Assembly (NCBI GenBank): GCA_032622095.1
Contig: CP136061.1
Span: forward strand, 88,964,983-89,028,982
Direction: 5' to 3'
DNA from: Siphonodentalium dalli
Lineage: Eukaryota > Mollusca > Scaphopoda > Gadilida > Siphonodentaliidae
DNA length: 64,000 nt
The translations under genes and the position numbers were made by a program. Under the pieces are notes generated by a model that saw nothing but the letters and a program-made list of their open reading frames with translations, was not told the DNA's origin and did not search any database. This document shows positions 23,101 through 38,100 of the stretch, piece by piece. The stretch's first letter is position 1; every line of letters starts with the position of its first letter.

Positions 23101-26100
23101 GTTGGTGGGAATTTGATAGACTCCGTATCTGTATGAATCTGAGTGTATGTTTACAAAGACTTAACACATTAACATCTTAACACATTAACATCTTAACACA
23201 TCTTAACACATTAACATTTGTACCTTTAGGAAGTAACATTAAATAATTAGCTGGGTAAATCAGAAGTGATCCAAAGCAAAAAAAAGAGAATGGTTCCTAG
23301 ACATCAAATTTTGAAAGGATTATAATTGAGTTACATCTATTTCATATTAGTTGATGATATTTAATTGTTTATAATTGATCATAAAATTGTATAATGGTGA
23401 TGGCCTTAAACTAAAAATAACTTGCAAAACAGCAGCCATCTGGTTCTCAAAGTTCGTGGTAGTTTCAATGCCAATGAAAATTACTCATGTGGTGTATCTT
23501 GAGAACAAACCATCATATAATGGTTTATCTATTTTTCATGAGACTAAATGAACAAATCAGGACCTTATGAATTAACTCTCTCTGTACTGAATGTTCAGTT
23601 ATAAAAGTCTACATTGGAATGGTCTAATATTCATCTGGAGAGGTGTTCAGGAAAAATAAGCAGACAACAGATAATAAAAGTGCAGAATGAGTTCCACCTA
23701 ATAGAGGAAAATGTTGAGATAATAAGTACAACAACGACTGTTTTGTTGAACTTATTATCTTAAAGGTCCCCTTAATTTTCGAATTCCCAGATCACATTAT
23801 ATAAAATATATGCCATATTATATACCATTTGAAAGAGGAAGCTCCAAAACATTGTATTATCAACTTATCCGGTGTAATAAACTGCGAACATGTACTTTTG
23901 TTGAGGTACTGACGTGTTTTTTGTGCTTAAGTTTCACCTTGATTGTTCTGCAATGGAAGGGAAATAACTCTATGTTAGTTTGAATTCTGTTGCATTATGG
24001 GAGCGAGATGTGGTGAAATGTTTCTATGATTTCAGCTATTTACCCATTGACACATTCTGAGACACAGACGTTCCAAATGGTGATGAATTATAGTATTTTA
24101 ATCATATTTTATGTCATATATTGTTATAAAAGTTACCTTGTTTTGAGGAAAAAGGTCTGCACTGTAGCTCAGAATTCAGCCCCCCCTAATGACTTACCAA
24201 TGTATATTGCGTATTTTGAGGGGAAATAGTGGGTCAGAAAGTTGGGACTTATAAACAGAAATCTACAGTAAATTTAAATGCGAGAGGCTGATTACTACTA
24301 AACATTCCCATGACTAAGCGTTACCCAGGATGGTGTAGACAACTGCACGTGGTCCGCGCTACTGATCATGTCTTATTCAGGCACCAAGTGTAGGATTCCC
24401 AATCTGTTAATCATCTGTGTCGGTGATCGTTCGTCCTGTGTAACAAGAGCATCGCTAGGGCGTGGCAAAATACGCCCTTTAGCCATTTCGAATTGTACTA
24501 TCGCAAAATAAGATAATACTTTGAGCTTACATTTAAAGAAAATCTGATATACCCCTAATTTCAATGCCAAAATGTGGTAAAATTCTAAGTCGAAAAATGG
24601 CCATAACTCATGTAAAAATAATTAGACAGAACCTATATTCAAACTTGGCGTGTAGTTTTAGCTGGGAAATACACATACCAGTTCAGCTCAAATAATAAAA
24701 ACTGGAGTTATCGGTCGGAAACCAAAATGTTATGAAATTGGTCAAATTCTAAGTTGTAAAAAGGCCGTAACTCATGTAAAAATAATTGGACGGAACCCAT
24801 ATTCGAACTTGGCCTGTATCTTTAGCTGGGAAATACACAAACAAACTTTGGTTCAGATAAAATAATCCAAACTGGAGTTATTGGTCGGAAACCAAAAAAT
24901 ATTAACAGACGGTCAAATTCTAAGTCGAAAAAGGGCCGTAACTCATGTAAAAATAATTGGACGAAACCCATATTCGAACTTGGCCTGTATCTATAGCTGG
25001 GAAATACACATACCAACTTTGGTTCAGATCAAATAATCCAAACTGGAGTTATCGGTCGGAAACCAAAAATGTTAACAGACGGTAAAATTCATAAGTCGAA
25101 AAAGGGCCGTAACTCATGTAAAAATAATTGGACATAACCCATATTCGAACTTGGCCTGTATCTTTAGCTGGGAAATACACATAACAACTTTGGTTCAGAT
25201 CAATTAATCCAAACTGGAGTTATCAATCGGAAACCAAAAATGTTAACGGACGGACGGACAGACGGTACGACAGACGGACAGACTGATAACATAATACGAC
25301 CTTTTTTCAAAAAGGGCGTATAAGTCAAGGTTGGGGAGGGGAATGAGGCTGCTGGATGGTCGGTCTGCCGTAGTAGCGGAAACACTAGGTTAAACTTAAA
25401 TCAATCTATTAAAATTGACATGCTAGTACTTTCCCAATCATGCAACAATGACATATCGTCATAGCTTCAAGCACTGAATTAAATTTAAATAAGTCTAACG
25501 ATATGCCACATGCTTTGTGTGGCCCACAGATGTGAGTAGAGGAGGGATGCCCTATAGCAGAAGAGTCCACAATTAGAGGTACCATGTCTTACCCACTGGA
25601 AGCTGACATAAGCTAATGATAGGTAGAGCACTCTGCTGTATAGGCAGTTTCTGATATAGTCATAAAGAATAGAAAAATAAAAGATAGCAGAAACCCAAAG
25701 AACACATACAATTTTTGTGGTTATGATTTATGTTTCATATTAGTTTTGTCATACCCATAATATATGCGCAAGTGGATACTCGCATCCCGGTCCCATATCA
25801 TAGAGGCACCCCCGTCTTGAACCCCGGCAGTGGAAACTTCACTAATGATGTCCAGAGCAGTCGACCTTGCAGCAGTTTACAAAATGTCAGGACAAGAGTA
25901 ACAAAGGCATAGAATATATGTCCAGACTTCCTTGGATTAACCGATCTTTATCATATTCCTGTGTGCAAAGAAACTAATAGATTAAACGCTCTTTATATTG
26001 GGCGTGACATATTGACCCAAAATCAACAACCCCGATGTGACAACACACGCGAAAACTCTCGGGCGGACCCCAAACCCGGACCCAACCTGCATCCCAGACC

Positions 26101-29100
26101 AGTAATCCCAGTAAAACCAGTATGGACTTACCAATGCCCTCACATGGGGACGAACATGGAAGGAAATCCCAACAAAAAAGGGGGGGGCCCTATTACATAG
26201 CGGAAGTTGGCCGGCGGTCACCGAACACGCGGTCCCGACCTGCACTCTGTGTTAGAAAACCCAGTTTATCCAGTTGACACCCACCCAAAGCCACCACACA
26301 TAAGCCAAAACCGAGTGATGGACGGACAGACAGTCGGACAGATCAATAACACAATGCGCACGCTCCTCTAGAAAAAAGGGGGCATAATCTATGATTACAT
26401 ATTGATTTTTATATATAAATATATGCATGTCACACGGGAGTTGGGGCCCCCGATAATATGTATATATCCACTGGTAGTCAAACAATACACATCCATGTAT
26501 TTGCATGCGTGTATATGGCCGCTTGGGTCCCAGATAATAATATTAACGATCATGCTTAATACATTGCATGTAACCGCCAAACAAACGCCATTTGAATGAA
26601 TGTGTTTGATGATGTAGCTAATTGTTAGAGAGTAAACAGTTTTATACATTGCATTGTTGAAATCCGCACACTATCGTGGCAAGGTTATTTTGTTTTAACT
26701 GGCCATCGGAGGTACCGTTGTTTATATGCCGATGGCAGCCCAACATAACATACATATTTTTGAAATATGGCACTTAAAGAATTAAGAACCGTTTACATAC
26801 AATATTATATGGGGAAAACCCAAGACAGTAATATAAGTTTGCAGGAGGGATATAAACAATGGAACATAACCTACCAAACATAAAGTATTGTAAGGAGATA
26901 TACATATATAACACATATAAATATAACGCTCTTTATAAATGGGTTCCTTTTATATTGTATATATATGCTGTATTCTCTACAGAACACATAGTAGGCCTAT
27001 ATATCAAGTTACAAATTTTGTACAATCTCGTGATTTAGCCTAATGTTTGATTGTCAGCGTGGCTTGATAGCATGGAGGAAACATAACATTTAATAATTTG
27101 GAAAAGGTTTACTGCGATCATGCCGAAAATGGTACTGATCACCAGAGAGAGAACCGTGCAGCTCAAATTACCGAGCTACACCCCAGCTGAAAACGGGCCA
27201 AATGTAACCTCGAAATCAAGCACATGTAGATTTTCAAACGTGTAATAACTGTGATACCTGTCGCTATGTATTCCTTCACAGTCTCCACATTTCCCCTCAT
27301 TATAGCCAGTTTTAGGTCCTCGATGTTGTGGTTAGTTTTCCTCTTGGTTCTTACTGGTGGGGCGGATTCGGAGGTACCGTTGGTTCTTGCGGGGCCAGGT
27401 CTAGGAATCTGGCTGTCTTTCTTAGTTTGGTCGTCCTTTCTTTTGATTGGAGATCTCGCCTGCTGACTGCTCGCTGTGTTAAACTGGAAGCCGCCTTGTG
27501 AGGCATTGTTTGAATAATTGCTTGACTCATTAGTTGCCTGCAAATAGAACATGATTTTGTTTCATGGAATTTCATAATACCACTGATCCAGCAATTTTAA
27601 CAGACTTAACTCAGGCTTAAATTGAACAAGATGAAAGTGTCAATGACACTGTAGCTCAACTTGGAGGGGGTAATTTCATGTGTTACAGTTAATGGAGCGA
27701 TTAGGAATGCGGAAAGCTAAAATGTAAGTAATACTAGATGTCATCATGAAGAGAGATACATGTATATATCTAAAGTAAAATCCAAGATGGCTGCTGGTGG
27801 CCATGTTTTCCAATGAAGCTCAAATTTAATAGCACCCATCTAGTAGTCACCCTGAAGATCATTATCACGTTTGGTGATGACCGCATGCAGAGATGGATTT
27901 AATTTTTAACGTTTGTATAGCATTTTGCAGCACTGGGTAGATTTTGTATAGCATTCCCTACCAATACATGTTTTTTCATTGTAAATTGCATAGCAGAAAT
28001 TGGAAATTGCATCACAAATTGTAATGCAATTCCAGTTAAATCGAGCACTGACCGCATGAGGGATGTGGTCTGTAGGATGTGCCAAAGGATTTAGTCATGT
28101 AAAGACTAAATCCAAGATGGCTGCCGGTGGCCATTTTTTAAAACGAATTTCAGAAAAATTTTATGACTCCAATCTAGTGGTCATCCGGAAGATTCATATG
28201 AAGTTTAGTGACGATCGGAAAAGGGATGTCGATGGATTCAAATTAAAAATCAAATTTTAATGAATCTTGGAAGGCATGAACGTAGATTTGAATAAACCCT
28301 TGGAATGGGTCGTTATAAGTCGTTATTACTGCCAAACCTTGTCACTGTCTTTACAAGGTTAAATGGCACCATAACCGATAAATCACCACCTGAATGACGG
28401 GCGAAACATTGATCGAAAATAACAACGACCGATCGAAAGTTCATAAAATGCACACCCTTCTATCTCTGTTTCCAACGAAAAACTAAACAAAATTAAGCTA
28501 CCCAGCTTGACAAAACAAGTGTCCACCTAACCGCGGTGCAGTTAGCGTTGCCACCGTGGCTGAAATGCAACTACACCGCGGCTCCACCGGCTAACTACAG
28601 TTGGGCCGCGGTGTACTTGCCGTTCGGCCATGGTGTAATTGCCGCGGTGTACGTTCATTAAACTGAAAAAAGACGATACAAACCAGAAATCTAACCACGG
28701 TGTACATGCCGTTCGGCTGCGGTGTAGTTGCCTTTCGGCCGCAGTGTACTTGCTGTTGGGCCACGGTGTACTTGCCGTTCGGCCGCGGTGCTCAACTGCA
28801 GTTACAAACTCTGACACCGCGGCCGAATGGCAAATACACCGCGGTGCCAATGGACACTTGTTTTGTCCAGCGGGGTACACACGTAAACTTTTAAATCTTT
28901 CAGTGCCAAGTCCGATTTTTGTAACAACCCATATTTCCTTGATCATTTTTCATAATAATCTGATACATTGATGGAAAGAGCTCTAAGGGCTCTTTCCATC
29001 AATGTATCACATTATTATAATCAATAAATTTGAAAAATGATCAAGGAAATATGGTTTGATACAAAAATCAGACTTGGCACTGAAAGGGTTAAACAATACT

Positions 29101-32100
29101 TGCTGGTTTAAAATTCACATATTGAAAATGGGCAGGAAAGGGGGGACTTGAATTGAACAACAGGTGTTTATGCACCTGAGGACTGGAAAAATGCAACAGT
29201 TGTACCCATTTTCAAGAAGGGAAAAAAGAGCAACCCTGGGAATTACAGACCAGTTAGCCTGACCAGCATTATCTGTAAAGTTATGGAGAGGATCATCAGG
29301 GATGAAGTGGTTAAGCATATGGACTCCAATGACTTATTCAATAAAGTACAGCATGGGTTTCGAGCTAAAAGATCATGTGTAACACAGCTACTTGAAGTAC
29401 AAGATGACTGGTTCAGAGCACTTGAGGATGAAAACAATATAGATGCAATATACCTTGACTTCAGGAAAGCCTTCGACACAGTGCCACATGGAAGGCTAAT
29501 GAAAAGTTATAATTCTACGGAATTAAAGGAGAGGTTTACAACTGGATTAAGGATTTTTTTATCAGGAAGGAAGCAGGCAGTCAGAGTATCTGACAAATAT
29601 TCATTGCAGAAAAAAGTAACTAGTGGCATCCCTCAAGGCTCAGTTCTAGGACCGATATTGTTTTTAATCTTCATCAATGACATCACCAATAATGTGAAGA
29701 GCAATTTCAAGATTTTTGCTGATGATACCAAACTGTATAGAAATGTCAATAACCAAGAAGATGCAGAAGATTTACAGCGAGACCTTGACCAGCTATCTGA
29801 CTGGTCCGACAAATGGTTATTGAGATTTAACGCAGCAAAATGCAAGGTGATGCATATAGGGAAAAGCAACACGGGACAAAAGTACAACATCACAGAGAAT
29901 GAGTCACATTATGAAATAGAGGAAACCACAGAAGAAAAGGACATAGGAGTCATCTTTAACAACAACATGAAATTCTCAACACATATTGCAAAGATCGTCC
30001 AAAGAGCCAATCAGAGAATACTAGTAGGAATAATAAACAGAACTTTCAGCTACATCGATGAAGATATGCTTAAAATCCTATACAAATCTTTTGTTCGACC
30101 AGTATTAGAATACGGATCATCCATTTGGAACCCACACAATAAGAAATACAAAACCATGATAGAAAGCGTACAGAGACGAGCAACGAGAATAGTCACAAGC
30201 TTGAAGGGAATGCAGTACGAAGAAAGGATAAGGAAACTAGGCATTCCAACACTAGAGTACGGTACAGGAGAGAACGATGTGACATGATCCAAATTTTCAA
30301 GATAATAGAAGGATATGATGAAGCTGATCTACCAATGATAATGGATAAAGAGGGCACAGTAAAAAATTAAGAAAGGAACTATTCACTAGTACAAGGACAA
30401 GCAACAATTTTGTGGGGAGAAATATAAATTCATGGAACGGTCTAACGGATATATGCGTCTCGGCAAATACGATTAATGAATTTAAATCAATTCTTAATGA
30501 CCAATGGAGAGACAAAGAAAATAAATTCCACTACGATTTCAAAGACATGCGCAACACAAATTTGAAATCAAGGACTAACGTATTAGCCACAACAAGCGAA
30601 AGCTTATAAGGCTCAAGAATACAGGAATACAGGTAAAATAATTGGGTGTCATTCTCGCACACATTTCTCAGAAACAATGTGCCATTCTGTCAGACATCGC
30701 CACCACTAGACCACCCCCCCCCCCATGCATTGCCCTGCAAATTTGTGAATAGGGCAAGAGGGGGTAACTTGTTCAGAATGATGGGTATTTGTCATTTATT
30801 TGCTTAATACTTGGTTAATTTTCATTTCATCTTAACGACATTCCAGTTCATCATTTTGAGAACATTCCAATTTCCCTGCATGAATGGTGTTCGTTATTTC
30901 GATGAGCTTCGGCGTTCGCACATGTCATGTGTTATGCAATAAACAACAATCCAGACTAAGTACCATGTATATTAATTCCGAAAACACCCGTCTGAATCAC
31001 AGTCAGGCGTGTCTTCATTTAACTTCAAGCTTTTAGTTTTAATCGGAATTTAAAATTTAACTGCATGCGCGATCTTGTCTGCTTGAGATAACTATGCAGT
31101 TGGCGATTTAAGCTGATTAATAATTAATTGACGTTCCGCAGGAGTTACTTTGGCTCTGGGGAAGCAATCAATACATTTCGGTGCTTGAGTTCGATGTTGC
31201 TTAACTTCTGTGACCAAGAGATATCTAAAGGCAATCAATCCATTTCGGTGCTTAACTTCGAGCTCGACGTTGCTTAACTTCTGTGACCAAGAGATATCTA
31301 ATTTTTAAAGAAGTGTCTGGAGAAGTACGTACGTGAGTCACTGATTGGGGGTCTGCCTATATGCAGAAATCCGCCTTATCGGAGAAAGCCGGAGAAATCT
31401 CGCGTAAATGCAGAAAGCCGGTCGGATTTCTGTCTGGATATAAATAGATTATAATTAATTTTTGTTTTTAGTGAACTGTGGCCGGTATCATTTATCTTAC
31501 ACGTGCTAATGAAATTAAGACAATGTTGCAACTTTACGCCGGTGGGCATGCTTTTGACAACTGAATTGATCCATGTGTCCAAACTCCAGGCAGAGTTATC
31601 TCTCATCGCTCCGCTGAGATCGTATAGTCTCGTACCTGACTCAACCAATAGATACGTTTGGTGGCCTGGGTACTTGGCTACTGAAATCGCTGCATGGAGT
31701 TTGCCATTTGTTATTTACAGGATGTCGTAAACTGTTATTGCATGCCAAGTATAGTGACATCTTGCACATTGAAGACAGGCTGCATTTCTGTACTGAAGCC
31801 GGGGCCACGGGATCAAAGAGGGTGTTTGTCATTATGATCCATTATGGGATAATAAATTATCATTTTTTCGAACATATTACATATTGTACATAATTTGTAT
31901 TTCAGGTATGGGCATATATATTTGAACGATGCGTCGGGGAGCAAAGCAGTGCATGGTCGGCAGCGTCTAGTGCTTAGAAGAAGAATGTACACAAATACAA
32001 TAAATAATAATATATATATGTGTGTGTGTTTTTTTGTATATGTACATGTAAAGTTTCACAAGGGGAACCCACGGTTGAGAAAGCTGGAAGACATGCGCAC

Positions 32101-35100
32101 ACCTAGGCCTACACGTAATGTGAAGAAATGTCACATTTATATATTGGGGACTTTTGTAGGTTAAATTCATTCTGCATTATTCTGAGAAACGAACTGTCCA
32201 TATTTATTTGAAAAATGTCTGATCAAGCCAGAATGAATTGTAACTGACAAAACAGTTCAATAAAACATGTTCGATTTAATTAAGAATATACACATACCTG
32301 CAGCATTTAGACATATAGCGTGGCATGAGACCGAACTCTGTTTTTTTTAGCTTGGGTTTATAAGCCTACTCTACGAATTTCCAACTACGTGCCCCATGGT
32401 CGGCATTTTAGTTAAAAGATTTTCTCATTTTCAGAGTCACAATTGACCACATTGTGACTATAAAACGGTCTTAGACTAAAATACCCTGAACAATGCTGCA
32501 ACAACTTCGACTTAAGTGTGAAATAATACATACATACATATGCAAGGAGTCGAAAAGATGACAGCGTGGCAGCTTATGTGCTTATTTAAGCGCTGTATAG
32601 GTGAGACATCCCAAGTCGCTATATATACTAATGGGTCAATTGACTGACAGCTTCCATGTGTGTGAATCAGCGTCTTTTTTCAGACGCGTGGTCTACACAG
32701 GTGCGAACCTTTATAATAATTCCCTTATAACATGCAATTCAATTAATTGGACATAAATAATTAGTCATAATCCCTTATACAAACACGTCATGTGCATTGA
32801 TATATATTGAGTCTTTGGTTCAACGAATGTCACAAAGTTTTCAGTTATCTGTTGCTTGCATATTCACGGGTTCTCATCATGCAGTCTAACATAAAAATTG
32901 CATTGTTTGGCAGTTCGTTCGTGTCTCATCTGGAGGAATTTATTTCTGGCCGTATTGACAAACAACTTCTGCCGTTCGTTAATTTCAAGTGTTTTTGTCG
33001 AGGCGGGATGACAATAGAAGGTGAGTGCTAAGTCTTTTTTTTTTTGGCAGGGACGCAGCTAGAGGTTCTCGATGGGAGGGGGTACCCATTAAAATTTCCA
33101 CATTTGGCCAGGAAGTTGGGGTAAGACATTTCAACCCGACCCCGTGTCGCCACTTGCCGGCCGCTTTATTTTAACAGGAATACCAGCATATATAAGTGAC
33201 AATTATATTGACTCTCAGTTCCGGAAAGCCCTCTCGCATGGCTGATATTTGATACCCATGACTTCCATCGTATACTATAGAGACCCACCTGTTGTGCCTG
33301 CTTGGAAACCCGGTCCGCTAAAAGGGGACAAAATCCGATAACGGGATTGAAATATGATCCACAACAGTCAATACACTCTTAGAACAAATGTGTATAAATA
33401 CTACACAAAATGTGTTACATTTGATCTTAAACAAAATTGTGTAGAAATGACACATGATATATAATTATTAAATATGTCTGTGGAATATCATCAACGTTGA
33501 ATTTGATTGAATATGTGAGTGTATCATATTTATTAGATGAAATGTGTTCTATTGGAGACACAAAACTCGTAAAGGCTACCACATAACAAACAATTGGCAG
33601 CAGCTTTAAACTTTGTTATACACTATGTTTGTGTAAAAACTGAACAACACATCATTGTGTAGCACAAAGTTTTAAAGCAGCTGCCAATTTGTTTTATTAT
33701 GGCAGCTTTTACGAGGTTTATGTCTCAAATAGAAAATATCTCATCTATTAAATATAATATACTCACATATTCACTCATATTCAATGTTGAGAAAATTCCA
33801 CCGACACATTTATGTCATGTTGCATTTCTACACAATTTTGTTTGAGATCAAATGTAACACATATTGTGTAGTATTTATACACATTTGTTCTAAGAGTGTA
33901 ACTCACGTGGCTACTGGCACACTTCACCATATATATGGATTCAGCTCGATCGTGTCTTCCTTGGCTCATTGGCTCAGCGTCTATGTAGTGGGGGGGGGGG
34001 TGCAAGATTCCACAAAGATTTCTAACCCCCTTTTGAATGGCTTCATATATGTGACCTGGATAAGAGCGTACGCACAGGGATTGATTTGCTGATCATTTTA
34101 TATGAATATACACCTAGATCATACAAAAACCGCCGAGTAAATAACTTATGCAACCAATAACACGGAATCAAAGATGTGGAACCAATAAAGAGCGTTTATA
34201 TAATTTGTGTGTGATTAGCCAGTACTTAGCATTGTGCTGTCTTCTGTAACAAAATCAGGCGCTTGTTTAGGTAAAATATATAAGATCAGCAAATCATCCA
34301 CCGAAACGCCATCGCAAATAGATAATTCGCTATTGTCCGAACCACAAATAGACATAATTTCGAACGATGGTTCAGACATACAACATATCGATGACTCTTT
34401 TTCTGACGACGGTGAATTAGCTAACACCGAGCCTTCCCCCATTGGCTTCCCTCTTGAGCACGGCAAATTATTAAGTATAACAGAAATAATCAGGAAATTA
34501 GCAGCACATGAAACCGTGGAGCCGGTTATACCTTGTGGCCCGAAAGAAAATATTTATGTCATAGTAGATAATTCAAAAAATTTGGAGCGTAAAAAAAATG
34601 GAAAGTCGTGTGAATGGTGGGACGACTGTGGGTCCTGGGGTTCAAAAGGTGGTAGTCCCATTAGCCTTTTTCGCAGCACGACAGGTGGGGGTGTCGAACA
34701 AGTTGTTTTGAAGAATGGCGAATACTGTCTCAAACGCGTGAAGGACAAAATGACCACGTACACTCCTTGCGAAGTACAACCCACAGAGGAAGAAATCTTA
34801 AAAGTGCATAGGAGGTACTCAACACACAAGCTGAGCAATTGTTATAAAAGAAGGGTAACGTGGATAGATAATGATGGCGAAGACGTAAATACGGTTGCAC
34901 TTGTCGAATATACCGGCATATTTCCAGGTCATGGTCCACATGGAAATAGTATTAAAAATACTAACATTTACATTAGAATGCCCCGGGAGGCTATGTCGAA
35001 AATTAAGGAACACTCGACGTCGATGCAACCTCTACAAGCATACCGGACTCTGGTCAAAGAACAGGAGGACATATACTCAGCTCCGCGTTCTCTGAAGCAA

Positions 35101-38100
35101 ATACAGAACGCAAAATATAACGAAAAGAAGCAAAGAACTCAGGTGGAAGGAAATAGAAGGAATTTTGCTGACCACGTCCAAAATTTGGGAAATTTAGTAC
35201 AATTCCACCCATGTGTACAAAAGGTGATTCATACTAAAGATAAGATACCGATGGTAATCCTCTACATACCAGAACAAATTGACGATATAAAACGTTTCTG
35301 TTGCAATTTTCCAAACGCCACAACAACTCCTCTGGGCTTTGATAAAACTTTCAATTTAGGCGACGTGCATGTAACGATTGGTTGTTTCAAACAGCTTTCG
35401 GTCACAAGACGTAATACAGAAGATCATCCAATATTTCCTGGGCCAGTATTCCTGCACGGAAACAGCGACTTTTCAAGTTATAGTACCTTCTTTGCCGAAC
35501 TAGCAACGGCACTTTCCGGAACAAGCAGCCCCGTCAGAGGAAGCGATGACGAAAAGGCTATGCGAAAGGCGATTGATTTCAACTTCCCAGGAGGACACAG
35601 ATTGTCATGTACCAGGCACTTGAAGGGTAACGTGGTTGACTACCTTAAAGACGACGTGGGAACTCCATCAGAGAACAGAAAAATCGTAGTTGATTCAATT
35701 TTTGACAAGGACACGGGTATCGTGGCGGCGTCTGATATTGTCACGTTCGAATGCAGAATGCAGCGGACCAAGCGAGAGATTGTCAATCAGAGACTTACTG
35801 GGAAGTTCGAAGATTATTTCAACAATCGAATTGAGCCAATGTTGACTGAGAATTTCAAAACATCAACACGACCAGGGCCGTTACTAAACACAGTCAATTG
35901 GACAAACAATAATTGCGAAAGTTTGAACCACACGTTGAAGCAAGCTGTAGAGTGGAAGAAACAAAATATGACGGATTTGGTGGAGAAAATTTATGATGTA
36001 ATAAATGGAGAATACATTGAATTGAGACGCAGTTTGGTGGAATTTGGTCAATTTCGATTGACGAAGGATTTCAAGCGCTTTGTACTGTCTCCCGATGTAT
36101 GGAGTTCCAAGTCAAAAGAGGACCAAGACAAGTACTTCAAGAAGTTTATGAAAGCAATGAAACCATCTGGATATAAACGGCAGACGACGACTGACGGATC
36201 GCTCACGGTAATGACTTCAAACAGTGGAGGAAAGAAACCAGGCCAAGTGCAGCGCCGGAAAAGTGCGAAGACGAGAACGATTCCAAAAATTGTACAAAAG
36301 AAAAAATAACCGCCAAATATGCATGCGTATAAAATTCTGTTAAAATTAGCTTTTAAATTTGGTCGAAGGCCGGTAGATCACTCTCTGCCTATAAGTAAGA
36401 GTATAGATATTCATGGTATGATCTGCACTGCAAAATATGACAAAAGGGACCCCGCGAATAACGTTTATCGTTCAGTCGGAATTAAACTAATATTGCCAAT
36501 CAATTGACATAAAATTGTGTGGGCTAATTACGGCATAGTGCGGTCTCAGGTTATTACCGAGCCGCAAAACGCGTAAACACAACTATGGTTGCTTGTGCAT
36601 TTTCTGATTATTATCGATGTGCCAATCGGCCAAATCGCGTAAAACTGTCCTGGGGGGTGGTGGGGGTGCCCTGGGTCACAAAAATCAGCCAATTTCTACG
36701 GAAATTCCTCCAAGTGGTGTGACCCGGAAACAGAAACACGTCAACGGCGCCAATATAGATACGACAATCTTCCAACACCAATTTGCATACTTTCGCAGAC
36801 CAAAGTATAAATTATGCTTTAAAAAAATATGTATGCATAAATTTAGAAAGCCGTCGTATCTATAGCTTCAACGTTGACGAGTTTCTGGCTAAAGGCTGAT
36901 ATACGCGAGTAATATCGGTGATAATTTTCCTTTCATTTAATGGATACCGGTAATATATGTTAAAGACATATTGTGGACTTATTTCATTGAATAAAACCAA
37001 TCTGTTATTAACCAAACATCATCCTCATTGGAAGAATGTGGCATTAACTGTAGACTGTCGAAAATTCCAACCACATCGACTGTACCATTTCAGAGAATGC
37101 AACGGTTGAACTACATATACGTAAATATTTACTTATTTATTCGGGACGCATTATTGGACATAAACGTTACGTCATGCAATGATTAATAACAGTTATTGAG
37201 TATATTTCGGTTATAACATTGACCCTGTTTTCTGATTGTTTGGAATCAAATTTTGGAAAATAACCTATTTTGGCATAACTATTTGTTATTCCATTCGGAA
37301 TCGGGGGGTTTCACTTCACTTTAATCATAAAAATTTTAGTGTCGACGCACATGGTCTCGATTGTCGCAGGATAATTCGGGGACAGTCATAACCGCGAGTG
37401 TCGAACAATCAAGCTTATTTTGTCTGCTTAATTTGGGAGGAGGCACAAGATATATGTTGAGAAATACAACAAAATATTGATATACTTCATATATGCTCTA
37501 AAAATTACTTTCCGTGCATGGTCAGTTATTTTCCAGATGTTTTCAATTGTTCGCACAGAATTTAAGAAATTAAACACACGATCTGTATTTCCACTGTATC
37601 AGAAATAGACGGAACGCTCTTTTCTGTTCTATGCAGTGAAAAGATGAACTTCTTCCATATAGCTGTCGAAGACCGAAAAATGTCGTTAAACTAGAGATCC
37701 AAATACCCACTAAAGGCCCCTATATCTTAAGATATTAAAGACAGAAAATGTCGTTAAACTATAAAGACCGAAAAATGTCGTTAAACTAGAGATCATAATA
37801 ACCCCTATATCTTGAGATATTATAAAGACCGAAAAATGTCGTTAAACTATTAAAGACCGAAAAATGTCGTTAAACTACAAAGACCGACAAATGTCGTTAA
37901 ACTAGAGATCCAAATACCCTATAACTCTTGAGATTATTGTAAAGACCAAAAAATGTCTTTAAACTAGAGATCCAAACATCCCCATACCCTTTATTTTGAG
38001 ACATTCAAGAACGAAATGTGTCGTTACACTATAGACACAGACCGAAAAACTCGAGATGAACCAGGATCAACTACAAATATACTCCTGTATGCACCCGCCC

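Noticed and set aside
28542-28971. Open frames up to 134 codons across the CCGCGG repeats
   Set aside because: By-product of a GC-rich tandem repeat, overlapping frames on both strands.
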